Assembly (NCBI RefSeq): GCF_946478805.1
Contig: NZ_CAMLDC010000009.1
Location: 62,001-126,000 of the forward strand
Direction: 5' to 3'
Source: an uncultured Fluviicola sp.
GTDB taxonomy: Bacteria; Bacteroidota; Bacteroidia; Flavobacteriales; Crocinitomicaceae
Length of the DNA stretch: 64,000 nucleotides
Every line of letters begins with the position of its first letter. Position 1 is the stretch's first letter. Positions 34,805 to 42,861 of the stretch are shown here, piece after piece. The notes under the pieces are model-generated. The model was not told the origin of the DNA. It did no database searches and worked only from the letters and a program-made list of their open reading frames with translations. The position numbers and the translations under genes are program-made.

Positions 34805-35281
34805 TTAAAAGGGCTGAATCGTTTCCACCGCTTCGCATAACGGTTTCACTTGCTCCAAAGTCAATGGAGAAACTCGTTTGTCATAGAAACGGTAAAGCTG
34901 TCCGCCGATCTCAATATATGATTCGAAATGCACCATCTCGCGCCCCATCATTGTTTCCTTATAAATTACTGAATGTGCCTTCGTCTCAATCAATTTTTTG
35001 TCCGGATTTGAAGCAATTTCTGCTTTCGCCTTTTCAAGCGTCATGTCATATGCTGACTCTACAGAAATCACGAAATTACTTCCATTCGTAATGTAGTAAC
35101 TGTACGTTTCTTCGATCGCTTTCACATCTTTGGGAACGATCATCGTGGCGTTGATCTCGATAGCAGCTAGGCTGATGCGTTCTTTTCCGGCAGGAACAGC
35201 AGTTGTTGTTTCAGCCTGTGCCGAAACGAAGGTGGTGCAACTCAAAGTTGCAACGATTGCTAATGCAATGGCTTTGTTCAT
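34805..35281 (-). CDS. Secreted hypothetical protein (158 aa)
   Basis: Exported protein with a signal peptide (about 1-21, TTFVSAQA). The mature part is mixed alpha/beta: EINATMIVPKDVKAIEETYSYY (in parts) and a central helix MTLEKAKAEIASNPDKK, then beta strands around SYIEIGGQLYRFYDK. No family recognised. Monocistronic, with a clear terminator downstream. Its codon use looks like the core genes, unlike the module to its left. It is the last gene before the left border of the island. Confidence 0.75.
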   Translation of the reverse strand: MNKAIALAIVATLSCTTFVSAQAETTTAVPAGKERISLAAIEINATMIVPKDVKAIEETYSYYITNGSNFVISVESAYDMTLEKAKAEIASNPDKKLIETKAHSVIYKETMMGREMVHFESYIEIGGQLYRFYDKRVSPLTLEQVKPLCEAVETIQPF

Positions 35282-35511
35282 GGTTTTTATTTTTGGTGGT
35301 AAAGATACGAGTCGGAAATGAATGCAATGTTAGGCTGATAGGGGGTTTCGGCTTATTTTTATTATCTGCTTTATTCTGAAAATGGATCTGTTTAAAACTC
35401 AATTGAATAGCAATTTCTATCAAACAAAGAAATTGATAACTGTTTTTTTCTCACACTGAAAGAAAAGCGATTGGATTTGTTAAATTTCGGGAGGAATCAA
35501 GAACAGATTCC

Positions 35512-35570
35512 TATAAAACAAAAAAGGATCGTCAAACTGACAATCCTTCTCTTAGTAGCGGGGACACGAC
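35512..35570. repeat. Putative att repeat: copy of the tRNA-fMet 3' end and terminator
   Basis: 59 bp identical to 55831-55889. On the minus strand it contains the last 15 nt of the initiator tRNA gene, then 44 bp of downstream sequence including the terminator hairpin. Same orientation as the intact copy, as expected for the far end of an element inserted at the tRNA. Confidence 0.75.
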
Positions 35571-35624
35571 CGGTATCGAACAAAGAACTGGCTGAGGATA
35601 TATATAACATACAACTATTTTAGT
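35551..35624. repeat. 74-bp repeat, copy 1 (tRNA-end-like)
   Basis: About 77% identical by eye to 37206-37279, with CGACCGGTATCGAACAA and GGCTGAGGATA-containing blocks perfectly kept. It includes a T-loop-like TTCGA on the minus strand but no complete tRNA. Confidence 0.6.
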
Positions 35625-35809
35625 GACATCGTATTACTATTAGTAAATGGTCAAAAAAACGTTAAGAACTATGTAATAAATTGTTTTATTTAGATTGCGG
35701 TGACCAATTTGCACAAGATTTTTGAAGTCACTTTTTCTTTGTCTATACATAAGGTTATTGGTTAACATAGAAAATTATTACAGATAATTATAATAACTAT
35801 TTATTCAAC

Positions 35810-36382
35810 ATGAAGAAAAAACTAGTATTAATATGTGTCCTGTTTACTCAATTTTCAATTGCTCAGTATAAATTCAGTGTTGGGTTTGATAATGTTTATG
35901 TAAATGGCATAGGAACTACAAAACTGCAATTGGGGCATTCTCCGGTAAAAGGACTGGAATTATTTGTTGCACCGGCATACGGCTTGTTTTCAGGAGGAGT
36001 ATCACTTTTCTCAGATGTGAAGTATACTTTCTTTTCAGAAAATTTCGTGAATCCAAGTATCGGGGTGGGGTTTAGGCATAGTTTCAAAAATGTGGTGGAT
36101 TTTGAGGTAGAACCGGAAGTAATTGAAATATATTCATTGCCTTCTCGAGATTTTATGAATTTCCAAACTGGAATAAATTTCAACTTCGTGGACCCGGAAG
36201 ACTCAGAAATCAATCTAATCGTCAGTGCTAATGCATTATATTCTTATGTGCTTGTAAAAAAGGATGCTGAACACCATCCGGAACAATTTTCAGACAAAGG
36301 AATTAAAGCAGCAAATAGAAGACTGAGAAGCGGATTCGGTTTTTCGATTTCTTTTATCGTAACATTTAATTTCCGAAGATAG
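35810..36382 (+). CDS. Secreted hypothetical protein, small outer-membrane barrel-like
   Basis: 190 residues with a signal peptide (about 1-18, FSIAQ). The mature part consists of alternating beta strands rich in glycine and aromatic residues (FSVGFDNVYVNGIG, PSIGVGFRHSF, FGFSISFIVTFNFRR) and ends on an amphipathic strand, like an 8- to 10-stranded outer-membrane barrel without the usual C-terminal Phe. No family recognised. It is the first gene inside the putative island. Confidence 0.7.
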   Translation: MKKKLVLICVLFTQFSIAQYKFSVGFDNVYVNGIGTTKLQLGHSPVKGLELFVAPAYGLFSGGVSLFSDVKYTFFSENFVNPSIGVGFRHSFKNVVDFEVEPEVIEIYSLPSRDFMNFQTGINFNFVDPEDSEINLIVSANALYSYVLVKKDAEHHPEQFSDKGIKAANRRLRSGFGFSISFIVTFNFRR

Positions 36383-36493
36383 GATCACGCACCTGATTGA
36401 TGATTTAGGATAATGAATCTGTCTAAAAAGTAAAACCTGCTTCCTGGGAGTCGCATATTTGAAAATGTTCAAAAAGGAGGCACGAATAAGCTA

Positions 36494-36534
36494 AAAAAAG
36501 AGGGGGTCAGGACTTTTTAGATACCCTCTTTTGT
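36494..36534. terminator. Bidirectional terminator
   Basis: AAAAGAGGG / CCCTCTTTT stem with a loop of about 20 nt and T runs both ways, between converging genes. Confidence 0.65.
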
Positions 36535-36540
36535 TATTTC

Positions 36541-36954
36541 TTATTCCTGGCTAATCCCTTTCAAATAGTCATAAATTTTAGAAGCCAACACATCAATCTT
36601 CCGGTTTGGTTGGCTTGTAGATAACTTCAGTATCGGCTTTGATAGTTCCACGTATTTCTCAAAGATTTCATCCACATCTTTCCGATCCTCCAGGTTCATC
36701 AGTTCAAAAATGATTGATCCGATATCCAACTGATAATCATCGGCACGAACCTGCCTGTTTTGAAGCGCGTTGATCATTTTCCAATTAATCAAATCTTGCT
36801 TGATCAAGTTTGTTACAATGGCTCTGTTGCAGACGAATGTCTTTTGGGCTTTTATTGGTGCGTGTGGTAGTGTTTCCATTTGGAGAAGGTTTATTTCCCG
36901 GTCAGCACCAAAACAGGAGGTTAAACTCGAATCCAACACGCTCTCATTCTCCAT
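36541..36954 (-). CDS. Hypothetical protein (137 aa)
   Basis: Soluble, mostly helical, no signal peptide or membrane segment. Segments such as AIVTNLIKQDLINWKMINAL and DVDEIFEKYVELSKP suggest a helical bundle. No family recognised. It is preceded by degenerate repeats whose first block begins at its start codon, so its true 5' end may have been remodelled. It converges with the barrel-like gene and shares a terminator with it. Confidence 0.6.
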   Translation of the reverse strand: MENESVLDSSLTSCFGADREINLLQMETLPHAPIKAQKTFVCNRAIVTNLIKQDLINWKMINALQNRQVRADDYQLDIGSIIFELMNLEDRKDVDEIFEKYVELSKPILKLSTSQPNRKIDVLASKIYDYLKGISQE

Positions 36955-37190
36955 GCTCTCACTAAAAGAAAAGCGCTCAGGAATGAGTGTGAGTCCCGAT
37001 AACTATCGGGAGAGACTAGAGGGAAAGAGAAAAGCGTAACCACTTTCGTAATCTAAGATTTGAAACCAGAGTTGAATTTATAACTTCATTCAAACACACT
37101 CACCCTCTGATCTCGCTCTGAAAGAAAAGGTGTAGACTACAGTAAAGAGTGAGAATTGAGGGAAAAAGAAAAGGTGTAAACACTTGCGCA
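36930..37190. repeat. Degenerate tandem repeat, two units
   Basis: Unit 1 about 36930-37050 and unit 2 about 37085-37190. Both contain AAAGAAAAGsk..., a GAGTGnGAG-like middle, and GAGGGAAAnAnAAAAGsKGTAA...CACTT at the end. Unit 1 also contains the palindrome TCCCGATA-AC-TATCGGGA (36994-37011). Together with the hairpin and the 74-bp repeat, these fill the 411-bp gap 36955-37365; no gene is seen in it. Confidence 0.45.
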
Positions 37191-37208
37191 TTTACACCTT
37201 TTCTTTTT
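37169..37208. terminator. Strong hairpin next to the second tRNA-end-like repeat
   Basis: Perfect 12-bp stem AAAAGGTGTAAA / TTTACACCTTTT with a 10-nt loop, T-rich on both sides. It takes the same position relative to the 74-bp repeat as the tRNA-fMet terminator does at 35516-35549. Confidence 0.7.
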
Positions 37209-37279
37209 AGTGGCGGGTGAGCGACCGGTATCGAACAAGGAGTTGGCTGAGGATATTAATAATATAAGCTTACTTTAGT
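37206..37279. repeat. 74-bp repeat, copy 2 (tRNA-end-like)
   Basis: Partner of 35551-35624. The left part (TAGTGGCGGGTGAGC) differs from tRNA-fMet and may come from another tRNA 3' end; the right part is shared. Confidence 0.6.
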
Positions 37280-37365
37280 ATCCTGAAAAGGAATCAAAAG
37301 ATTTATTAAAGACTAAATAACTAACATTTAATAAATATCTTTATGGCTATTCATTCAATACAACT

Positions 37366-38574
37366 ATGAAAAAATCACTGCTCATTTTTGCATTATTCTT
37401 TTTATTCTTTCCAGGGTTTTCACAAACTTTTACGGCCTTAAACAGTGGAACGGGAAATCAACTTAATGGAACACGTTTTTTAAGCGAAAACAAGGGAATA
37501 GTTGTTGGAAATGGAGGAAAGATTTTAATGACAACCAATGGTTTGAATTGGTCACACAAAATTTCCGGAGTTACTACTGACCTAAAGGATGTCGAATATA
37601 TTAATCCGACCACGATTATCGTCGTAGGTAGTGGGGGAACAATTCTAAAATCTACCAATGGAGGAATGGGATGGACTCAGATAAATTCAGGAACCTCTGA
37701 AATGTTCTATTCAGTTTGTGTGAACGGTACAGATGTTTATGCATGTGGTCAAAATGGGGTGATTCTCAAATCTATTGATGAAGGAGATTCCTGGACTGAT
37801 GTAAGTCCTGGAACCGGAGGACACGTTTTCGAAATGTTTTTTACCAGTCCAACAACTGGTTATGCCGTTGGGACACAGGCTTATATCCATAAAACAACCA
37901 ATGGAGGTGCAAGTTGGACGACAACTTACGACTACGACAGCGGTATTTCAGAGGACTTTCAATTGCGTAGTATTTATTTTACGGATCCTAACAACGGATA
38001 TATTGTTGGCAAGAATTCATTTGCTAATCAAGCAATTCTTGTGAGGACCACGAATGGAGGAGCAACATGGATTCCACAGGTTGTTCTTGGTACTTCCTAC
38101 GTTGATATTAAGTTTTCAAGTAGTGATATCGGATATATCATAAGCCAAAACGATACCTGGAATACAAGTGCCATTTTTAGAACAATTAATGGAGGAGCTA
38201 ATTGGACTCTTCAATGGAGCATACCCAAGGCACAAAACGACATAGCATTTCCAAGTGCTAATGTCGGTTATACCTGTGGCTTAAATGGAACTATCTTTAA
38301 ATCGATAAACATCAATTTGGGTATTGAAGATTTTGAAAGTGATCAGGCACTTTCAGTTTATCCGAATCCAAGTGCAGGTAAAATCACGATTTCCTTCGAT
38401 TCATCTATGCCTGCAGAGGATCTGATTACTGAACTTTACTCGGCATCAGGAGAAAGATTGATATTACAGTCGAACACAGGGTCACTTGATATTTCTAATA
38501 TTCCTTCCGGGGTTTATTTACTGAAAGTTCAAAGCGAAACTAGTTCCTGGACAAAAAAAGTAATTAAAGAATAA
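37366..38574 (+). CDS. Secreted YCF48-like beta-propeller protein with T9SS type A sorting domain
   Basis: 402 residues. Signal peptide about 1-19 (FPGFSQ). Residues about 25-315 form six or seven repeats with the pattern GxxGxIxxTTNGGxxWxxQ (for example GGTILKSTNGGMGWTQINSG), the BNR/YCF48 type of beta-propeller. The type A sorting domain (about 325-402) starts LSVYPNPSAGK and ends WTKKVIKE, directing the protein through the type IX secretion system. Function unknown; propellers of this kind often bind ligands at the cell surface. Confidence 0.9.
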   Translation: MKKSLLIFALFFLFFPGFSQTFTALNSGTGNQLNGTRFLSENKGIVVGNGGKILMTTNGLNWSHKISGVTTDLKDVEYINPTTIIVVGSGGTILKSTNGGMGWTQINSGTSEMFYSVCVNGTDVYACGQNGVILKSIDEGDSWTDVSPGTGGHVFEMFFTSPTTGYAVGTQAYIHKTTNGGASWTTTYDYDSGISEDFQLRSIYFTDPNNGYIVGKNSFANQAILVRTTNGGATWIPQVVLGTSYVDIKFSSSDIGYIISQNDTWNTSAIFRTINGGANWTLQWSIPKAQNDIAFPSANVGYTCGLNGTIFKSININLGIEDFESDQALSVYPNPSAGKITISFDSSMPAEDLITELYSASGERLILQSNTGSLDISNIPSGVYLLKVQSETSSWTKKVIKE

Positions 38575-38751
38575 TGGAATAGCGTTTCAAAAATGGCATT
38601 TTATAAATTGTTGTTGACTCAGGAATATAAATCATTCGTCGATCGAATCTCCAATAAATCCCGAAAGCAGACTTCCGGTTTTTGATTGTGTTTTTAGCGA
38701 AAAAATACCGTTCTTTGCATTCCTAAGATTTAACCATATACTTCATATCAT

Positions 38752-39789
38752 CTGAAAAAATACATTTACATATTCCTTCTTTTTGCTGTATTTGTTTTCG
38801 ATACACAGGCTCAAATGCAGGGTTATATTTGTTCTAACAATGGAGTTTATCGGGTCGATATGGGAGTTTGTTCTGCTCAGCAGATTCATTACCTGAATAG
38901 TTTTTCAGACTTGGCGGTCACTCCTTCAGGTAAAGTGTATCTCGTTAATTATTACGATCTCTATCTTCTGGATGAATCCAATCCGTTTATGTTTGTGCAC
39001 ATTGCCACCATTGATTCCATAGGTGATGGCTTTAATACATTGCTTGCATTGAATGAGGAATGGTTATTGGGAATTCGTGCGAATGGAGGACTTTATACTA
39101 TCCATACTTCTTCAGGCCAAACAAACCTAATTGGGAACATTGGTTACGAACCGGGGGGAGATCTGACGTTCTTTAAGGGACATTATTATATGGTGGACGA
39201 AGAAAAGAAGCTTATCAGATTTGATTATAACAGGTACACCCACTTACTGTCTTCTGTGGAGGAGATTGGCACTTTGGATGTAGGATTTTCAACCTATGGT
39301 GTATATGGCCTCACAACCTTTGGAAGCGCTGATTGTAATTCGGATAGTTTAAAAATGATTGCTTTTCAGAATGATGATGCTTATTTAGTGAATCCGGAGG
39401 ATGCCACTTGTACGCTTATCTGTTATCATTTTACAGCAGGGATCATTGCGGGATCTGCTTCTATTACTGAAGTTCAAAACCAAATATTCGAAGAGGGAAT
39501 TTCTTCTCTTGTAATTCCCAATATCTTTACCCCTAATGATGATGGTATCAACGACTTTTTTGAACCTTCTGAAGTACTAAAGGGAGTTTCAACTTGTTCA
39601 CTATCGATTTTCAACCGTTGGGGAAATGAGGTAGTTTCGAGGCATTATACCGGATATTACCAATGGGATGGAAAAACTGCTGACGGTGAACTTTGCAATG
39701 ACGGAGTTTATTACTACAAAATAAATTTGGAAGGATATTGCGATGATGAAAAAGCTGAGTTGAGTGGCTTTGTGCAGTTGATACGATGA
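38752..39789 (+). CDS. T9SS type B (gliding motility C-terminal domain) protein, apparent CTG start
   Basis: 345 residues if started at CTG 38752. The first in-frame ATG (38815) would begin right after a signal peptide, whereas the 21 codons before it encode a textbook one (KKYIYIFLLFAVFVFDTQAQ). No ATG, GTG or TTG lies in frame between the stop at 38731 and this CTG, so either CTG is used or an ATG has mutated. Residues about 25-240 are a beta-rich domain; the C-terminal 85 residues, from NIFTPNDDGINDFFEP to SGFVQLIR, are the CHU_C/gliding-motility type B sorting domain. Confidence 0.85.
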   Translation: MKKYIYIFLLFAVFVFDTQAQMQGYICSNNGVYRVDMGVCSAQQIHYLNSFSDLAVTPSGKVYLVNYYDLYLLDESNPFMFVHIATIDSIGDGFNTLLALNEEWLLGIRANGGLYTIHTSSGQTNLIGNIGYEPGGDLTFFKGHYYMVDEEKKLIRFDYNRYTHLLSSVEEIGTLDVGFSTYGVYGLTTFGSADCNSDSLKMIAFQNDDAYLVNPEDATCTLICYHFTAGIIAGSASITEVQNQIFEEGISSLVIPNIFTPNDDGINDFFEPSEVLKGVSTCSLSIFNRWGNEVVSRHYTGYYQWDGKTADGELCNDGVYYYKINLEGYCDDEKAELSGFVQLIR

Positions 39790-39790
39790 T

Positions 39791-40480
39791 CTATCTTATC
39801 TCTTTTAAAATCCCCTTGGGAACGGTTTGTTGTCCTTCAGGAAAAAGAATATAAAAATAGAGTTTGTTATCTCGGTTGAACAAAAGCAATTCTGTATTTA
39901 TCGCTTTTCCAAAAAGAGTCTCATCTTGCAAATAAAGAATTTCATTCACATAACTTTCCTTTTTTCCAATTGCCAGATCCAGTATATTCCCATGAATCAA
40001 TAATGAATCCTTTGTGTGTTTCAATACTTCAATATGATCGCCATTAATGATTAGATTATTGTTTAGACCATGTCGACGAGTTACATCAATTTTGTAAATA
40101 AATGGATAGGCTTCCTGCATATTGTATGTAACTAATACATCAGCTTTACTTTTTGCAAAGTGTAATTTGAAAAGCGATTTTAAATCCGCAGGACTATCTG
40201 TTAATTTCCGGACAATGAAATTGTACTTATCCTTATAATAATATAAGGACAAGTACTGATAATGTTTGAATTTACTTGTATACTGGATAACAAGATTAGA
40301 TTTCGTTCCTTCGGAAAAATAAATGGAATCATCCGGATGAACATCAAGATCAAGATCCACGTATGAAAAATCATTATTCATTTTCCCTGAGCTTTTTGCT
40401 ATCGCATATACAATAGACCCAGCAAAATACAGAACCCCAAATGAAACCAGAATAATAAGTACTAATCTAATTTTTTTCAT
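39791..40480 (-). CDS. Membrane-anchored hypothetical protein (229 aa)
   Basis: One N-terminal membrane segment (VLIILVSFGVLYFAGSIVYAI, in part), followed by about 200 residues outside the membrane, mixed beta with several YxxYKDKYN-type aromatic strands. No family recognised. It is the downstream-most gene of the minus-strand run that includes the lipoprotein set, 90 bp after the last of these, but does not share their motifs. The stop codon lies one base from the stop of the type B T9SS gene. Confidence 0.7.
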   Translation of the reverse strand: MKKIRLVLIILVSFGVLYFAGSIVYAIAKSSGKMNNDFSYVDLDLDVHPDDSIYFSEGTKSNLVIQYTSKFKHYQYLSLYYYKDKYNFIVRKLTDSPADLKSLFKLHFAKSKADVLVTYNMQEAYPFIYKIDVTRRHGLNNNLIINGDHIEVLKHTKDSLLIHGNILDLAIGKKESYVNEILYLQDETLFGKAINTELLLFNRDNKLYFYILFPEGQQTVPKGILKEIR

Positions 40481-40570
40481 CTCACAAAATTAGGGGATAA
40501 AACTCCTACAAAGTTCTATTCTTTTAAACATTAGCTATTCCAATCAATATTGATATCTTAATTAGCTTGA

Positions 40571-41296
40571 CTAAAATTTTGGTTTCATATAGACAACTTC
40601 TCCACTAGGAAGTATTACCTTTTCTAAGGGTTTCCCTCTTAAAGTTGGAATAATGGTAGAATATGGGATTTGAAAACCAGAATCCGGGAACTTTCCAAAA
40701 AATAATTTCCCCTTGATTTTAGTTAATTCATGACAGTTTTTCTCCAGAGATAGACTTTGATAATATTCCTTGGCACTAATTTGTCTCATGAGTTGCTTAA
40801 TACAACTAACAACAGCTAGATCAGATGAAAAGCTGACATTTTTATATTTATTTAATCCTGTCATTTCAAGGCAAAATCGATTTCCACAAACCCCTTCATC
40901 GAAATTTTCAGAGTCCTTTTGAACCTTTTGACTATGAATGTATTCTGACAATATGTGATACAGATTTTTATTGCCATTTAAGGAAAAATCATATTTGGAG
41001 TAAGTGAGTCCATTATCCTCAAAACCATCATAAAATTCATAATAGCTTACGTCTATTTTAGAACTTTTAAGTTCCTCTTGTGGTTTTACGACCAATAAAC
41101 TCCCTTGTTCACTCCATTCAATACTTCCGGTTCGCCAAATCAATATGGATGAGTCGGGAAAAGATACGTCTTTTAAATATCCCTTAACTTCTACAAGAAA
41201 CGAGTGTTGAGCAGGTATTTTCAGATCTTTTTTTGGCTCTTCCTGACTACAAGAAAATAACAGTAAAATGGATAATATCCAACTACTATTTCGCAT
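40571..41296 (-). CDS. Lipoprotein of the island set, member A
   Basis: 241 residues; lipobox LLLFSC near residue 16. It belongs to a set of six related lipoproteins. Shared motifs are a strand ILIWRTGSIEW, a cysteine pair CGNRFC and, near the C-terminus, QISAKEYYQSLSLEKNC, matching WRMGS and INPREHLQSL in member B. Function unknown; envelope-located. The start at 41296 (MRNSSWIL) matches the MRN start of member C; the frame is open nine codons further. Confidence 0.7.
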   Translation of the reverse strand: MRNSSWILSILLLFSCSQEEPKKDLKIPAQHSFLVEVKGYLKDVSFPDSSILIWRTGSIEWSEQGSLLVVKPQEELKSSKIDVSYYEFYDGFEDNGLTYSKYDFSLNGNKNLYHILSEYIHSQKVQKDSENFDEGVCGNRFCLEMTGLNKYKNVSFSSDLAVVSCIKQLMRQISAKEYYQSLSLEKNCHELTKIKGKLFFGKFPDSGFQIPYSTIIPTLRGKPLEKVILPSGEVVYMKPKF

Positions 41297-41353
41297 TTTT
41301 AAAACCGTGTTCATCTCTTTCAAACTATCCTTATTAAAATCAATTGACCAGAA

Positions 41354-41977
41354 TCAATCAAAGACCCTATTTAAATGGATTTGCTCATCAAGTATATAAG
41401 ATTGTTTCCTAAGATGCTTAATGACATCCTCAGAAGGTTCCCTTCCATGTTCCAATCGCCAAATATTTATAGCTTCGTAAATATTCATTTGAGATACATT
41501 TTCTTTCAGCCATCTCAATATTTTTTTCCCAGCTTCTGTTCCAACATTACTATTATCTAAAAAGACAATAAAGTTGTTATCGGGAATAACAAAAAAATAG
41601 GCATTTTCACTAATATCCTTTTTCTGAACTGTGTTTATATTCAGTTCTTTTAATTTTTTTTTCGGAAAAGGGGTAAGAGGAATGTTGAACGTTAAAGATT
41701 CAGAGATTGTCTTTTCAATACCGTTAATTGTAATCCTTTCTCCCTCAGTAAAAGTCGTATTCAGACCTTCTGCACTTGGACAAAGCTCTATCAAAGTTGG
41801 CAGTCTACCATTTAAGCTTCCGTGAGATACATAAATAGTTTGATTATTTATCTCCTTCCATTCAAATAACGGAATTTCAAGCTGATTTATCGATTGCTTT
41901 TCAGCATCTTGTTTACACGAATTGATACTGATAAACAGGAATGGGAACAAAATCCCAATTTTTATAAGATTTGTCAT
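41354..41977 (-). CDS. Lipoprotein of the island set, member E1
   Basis: 207 residues; lipobox SINSC (Cys21). Beta-rich N-terminal domain with TIYVSHGS, taking the place of the WRMGS strand of other members, and a C-terminal helix NIYEAINIWRLEHGR in the place of ISPREY. Its first 155 codons are identical, base for base, to those of member E2 (43796-44413), apart from the second codon; the last 50 residues differ completely in part and moderately in part. Function unknown. Confidence 0.75.
   Translation of the reverse strand: MTNLIKIGILFPFLFISINSCKQDAEKQSINQLEIPLFEWKEINNQTIYVSHGSLNGRLPTLIELCPSAEGLNTTFTEGERITINGIEKTISESLTFNIPLTPFPKKKLKELNINTVQKKDISENAYFFVIPDNNFIVFLDNSNVGTEAGKKILRWLKENVSQMNIYEAINIWRLEHGREPSEDVIKHLRKQSYILDEQIHLNRVFD
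41508..41972. repeat. 465-bp identical duplication, copy 1
   Basis: Identical to 43944-44408 over the whole length by direct comparison; both lie inside lipoprotein genes on the minus strand. The sharp ends suggest a recent duplication or gene conversion. Confidence 0.85.
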
Positions 41978-42019
41978 AATAGTCCTAGCTATTTAAAAGC
42001 TTCTTCTCATCAGATATGT

Positions 42020-42153
42020 TACCAAGGAAGGCTGATCCGCACCATTTGTGACAAACAATCCATTTCAAACACATTCAATGGCTTCGAATGGGATGGTCTA
42101 TCCGAAACCGGTGCTGAATCCAAAGCAGGCACCTATTTTGTCTCCATGTTGTT
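42020..42153 (+). pseudogene. Remnant of a T9SS/FlgD-like C-terminal sorting domain
   Basis: Plus-strand reading frame encodes GRLIRTICDKQSISNTF and then EWDGLSETGAESKAGTYFVS, the typical end of a FlgD-like or T9SS C-terminal domain (GRLIRT..., EWDG...G...AGTYFVS). There is no start, signal peptide or rest of a gene around it. It ends where the minus-strand lipoprotein gene B ends. Confidence 0.6.
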
Positions 42154-42844
42154 ATTTGACCTTATCCCACTCATAAATTGGAGCATTATTCATCAGGTAT
42201 TTACCATTAATTTGATTTGTTTTATAGCTTTTATAAATGGAGTCAATTAAATCTTCATCCATACATTTATTTATTAAGGTCAAAGATTGAAGATGTTCCC
42301 TCGGATTTATCTGTGAAAAGATATTTGCTATTTTTTCACTTAAATACTTATCTGAATTCACTGATATAAATGTAGTTGCTTGAAACTCCTTAACAAAAAA
42401 GAAATTAGAACAGAATCCCTCATCAATACAATATTTTGAAGCAATCTTATCTATTGTGTAGAGGTCTTTTTGGTTTTTGTTAATGTGGAGTAATTCATCA
42501 ATAGATATATTTATTTCGTAAATAGACGAAACGATCCCAGCATCCAGGTTTTGAGGACGAGGTGAGTCAAATACAAAGTAAAGGCAAGATACTTTTCCCT
42601 TCGTATTGAGATTCTTTTTTTCCACCGCAATAACGGATGCACATTCTGCAAGTTGAATGCTTCCCATCCTCCAAATGAATACATACTTGTCATTAGAAAC
42701 AGAATTAGGAAGTAACGGTTCGATCCGCTGGATTTCCCTTTCAAAATCTCCTGATTGATGATTAACTACTCCATTTTTTTCTTGTTTGCAACCAATGCAA
42801 AAAATTAAAAGCAGCAACATAAACTTGATTAAACTATTTGGCAT
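42152..42844 (-). CDS. Lipoprotein of the island set, member B
   Basis: 230 residues; lipobox IFCIGC (Cys19). Contains YVFIWRMGSIQLAEC, a CIDEGFC cysteine pair and QINPREHLQSLTLINKC, each with a counterpart in members A and C. It starts 17 bp after the end of member C and is probably cotranscribed. Its last bases overlap the 3' end of a degraded sorting-domain remnant on the other strand. Function unknown. Confidence 0.72.
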   Translation of the reverse strand: MPNSLIKFMLLLLIFCIGCKQEKNGVVNHQSGDFEREIQRIEPLLPNSVSNDKYVFIWRMGSIQLAECASVIAVEKKNLNTKGKVSCLYFVFDSPRPQNLDAGIVSSIYEINISIDELLHINKNQKDLYTIDKIASKYCIDEGFCSNFFFVKEFQATTFISVNSDKYLSEKIANIFSQINPREHLQSLTLINKCMDEDLIDSIYKSYKTNQINGKYLMNNAPIYEWDKVK

Positions 42845-42861
42845 TTGACCTTAATAAACAA

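Larger units (their letters stand above)
35282..35809. other. Intergenic region holding the left border of the putative island
   Basis: 528 bp without a gene. It contains the 59-bp tRNA-end repeat (35512-35570) and the overlapping 74-bp repeat (35551-35624). Right of these is plain AT-rich DNA up to the next gene. Confidence 0.6.

Noticed and set aside
35551..35624. A tRNA gene at the left border repeat
   Set aside because: Only the 3' end, T-loop-like TTCGA and terminator are present; no anticodon arm, D arm or 5' acceptor strand can be drawn.
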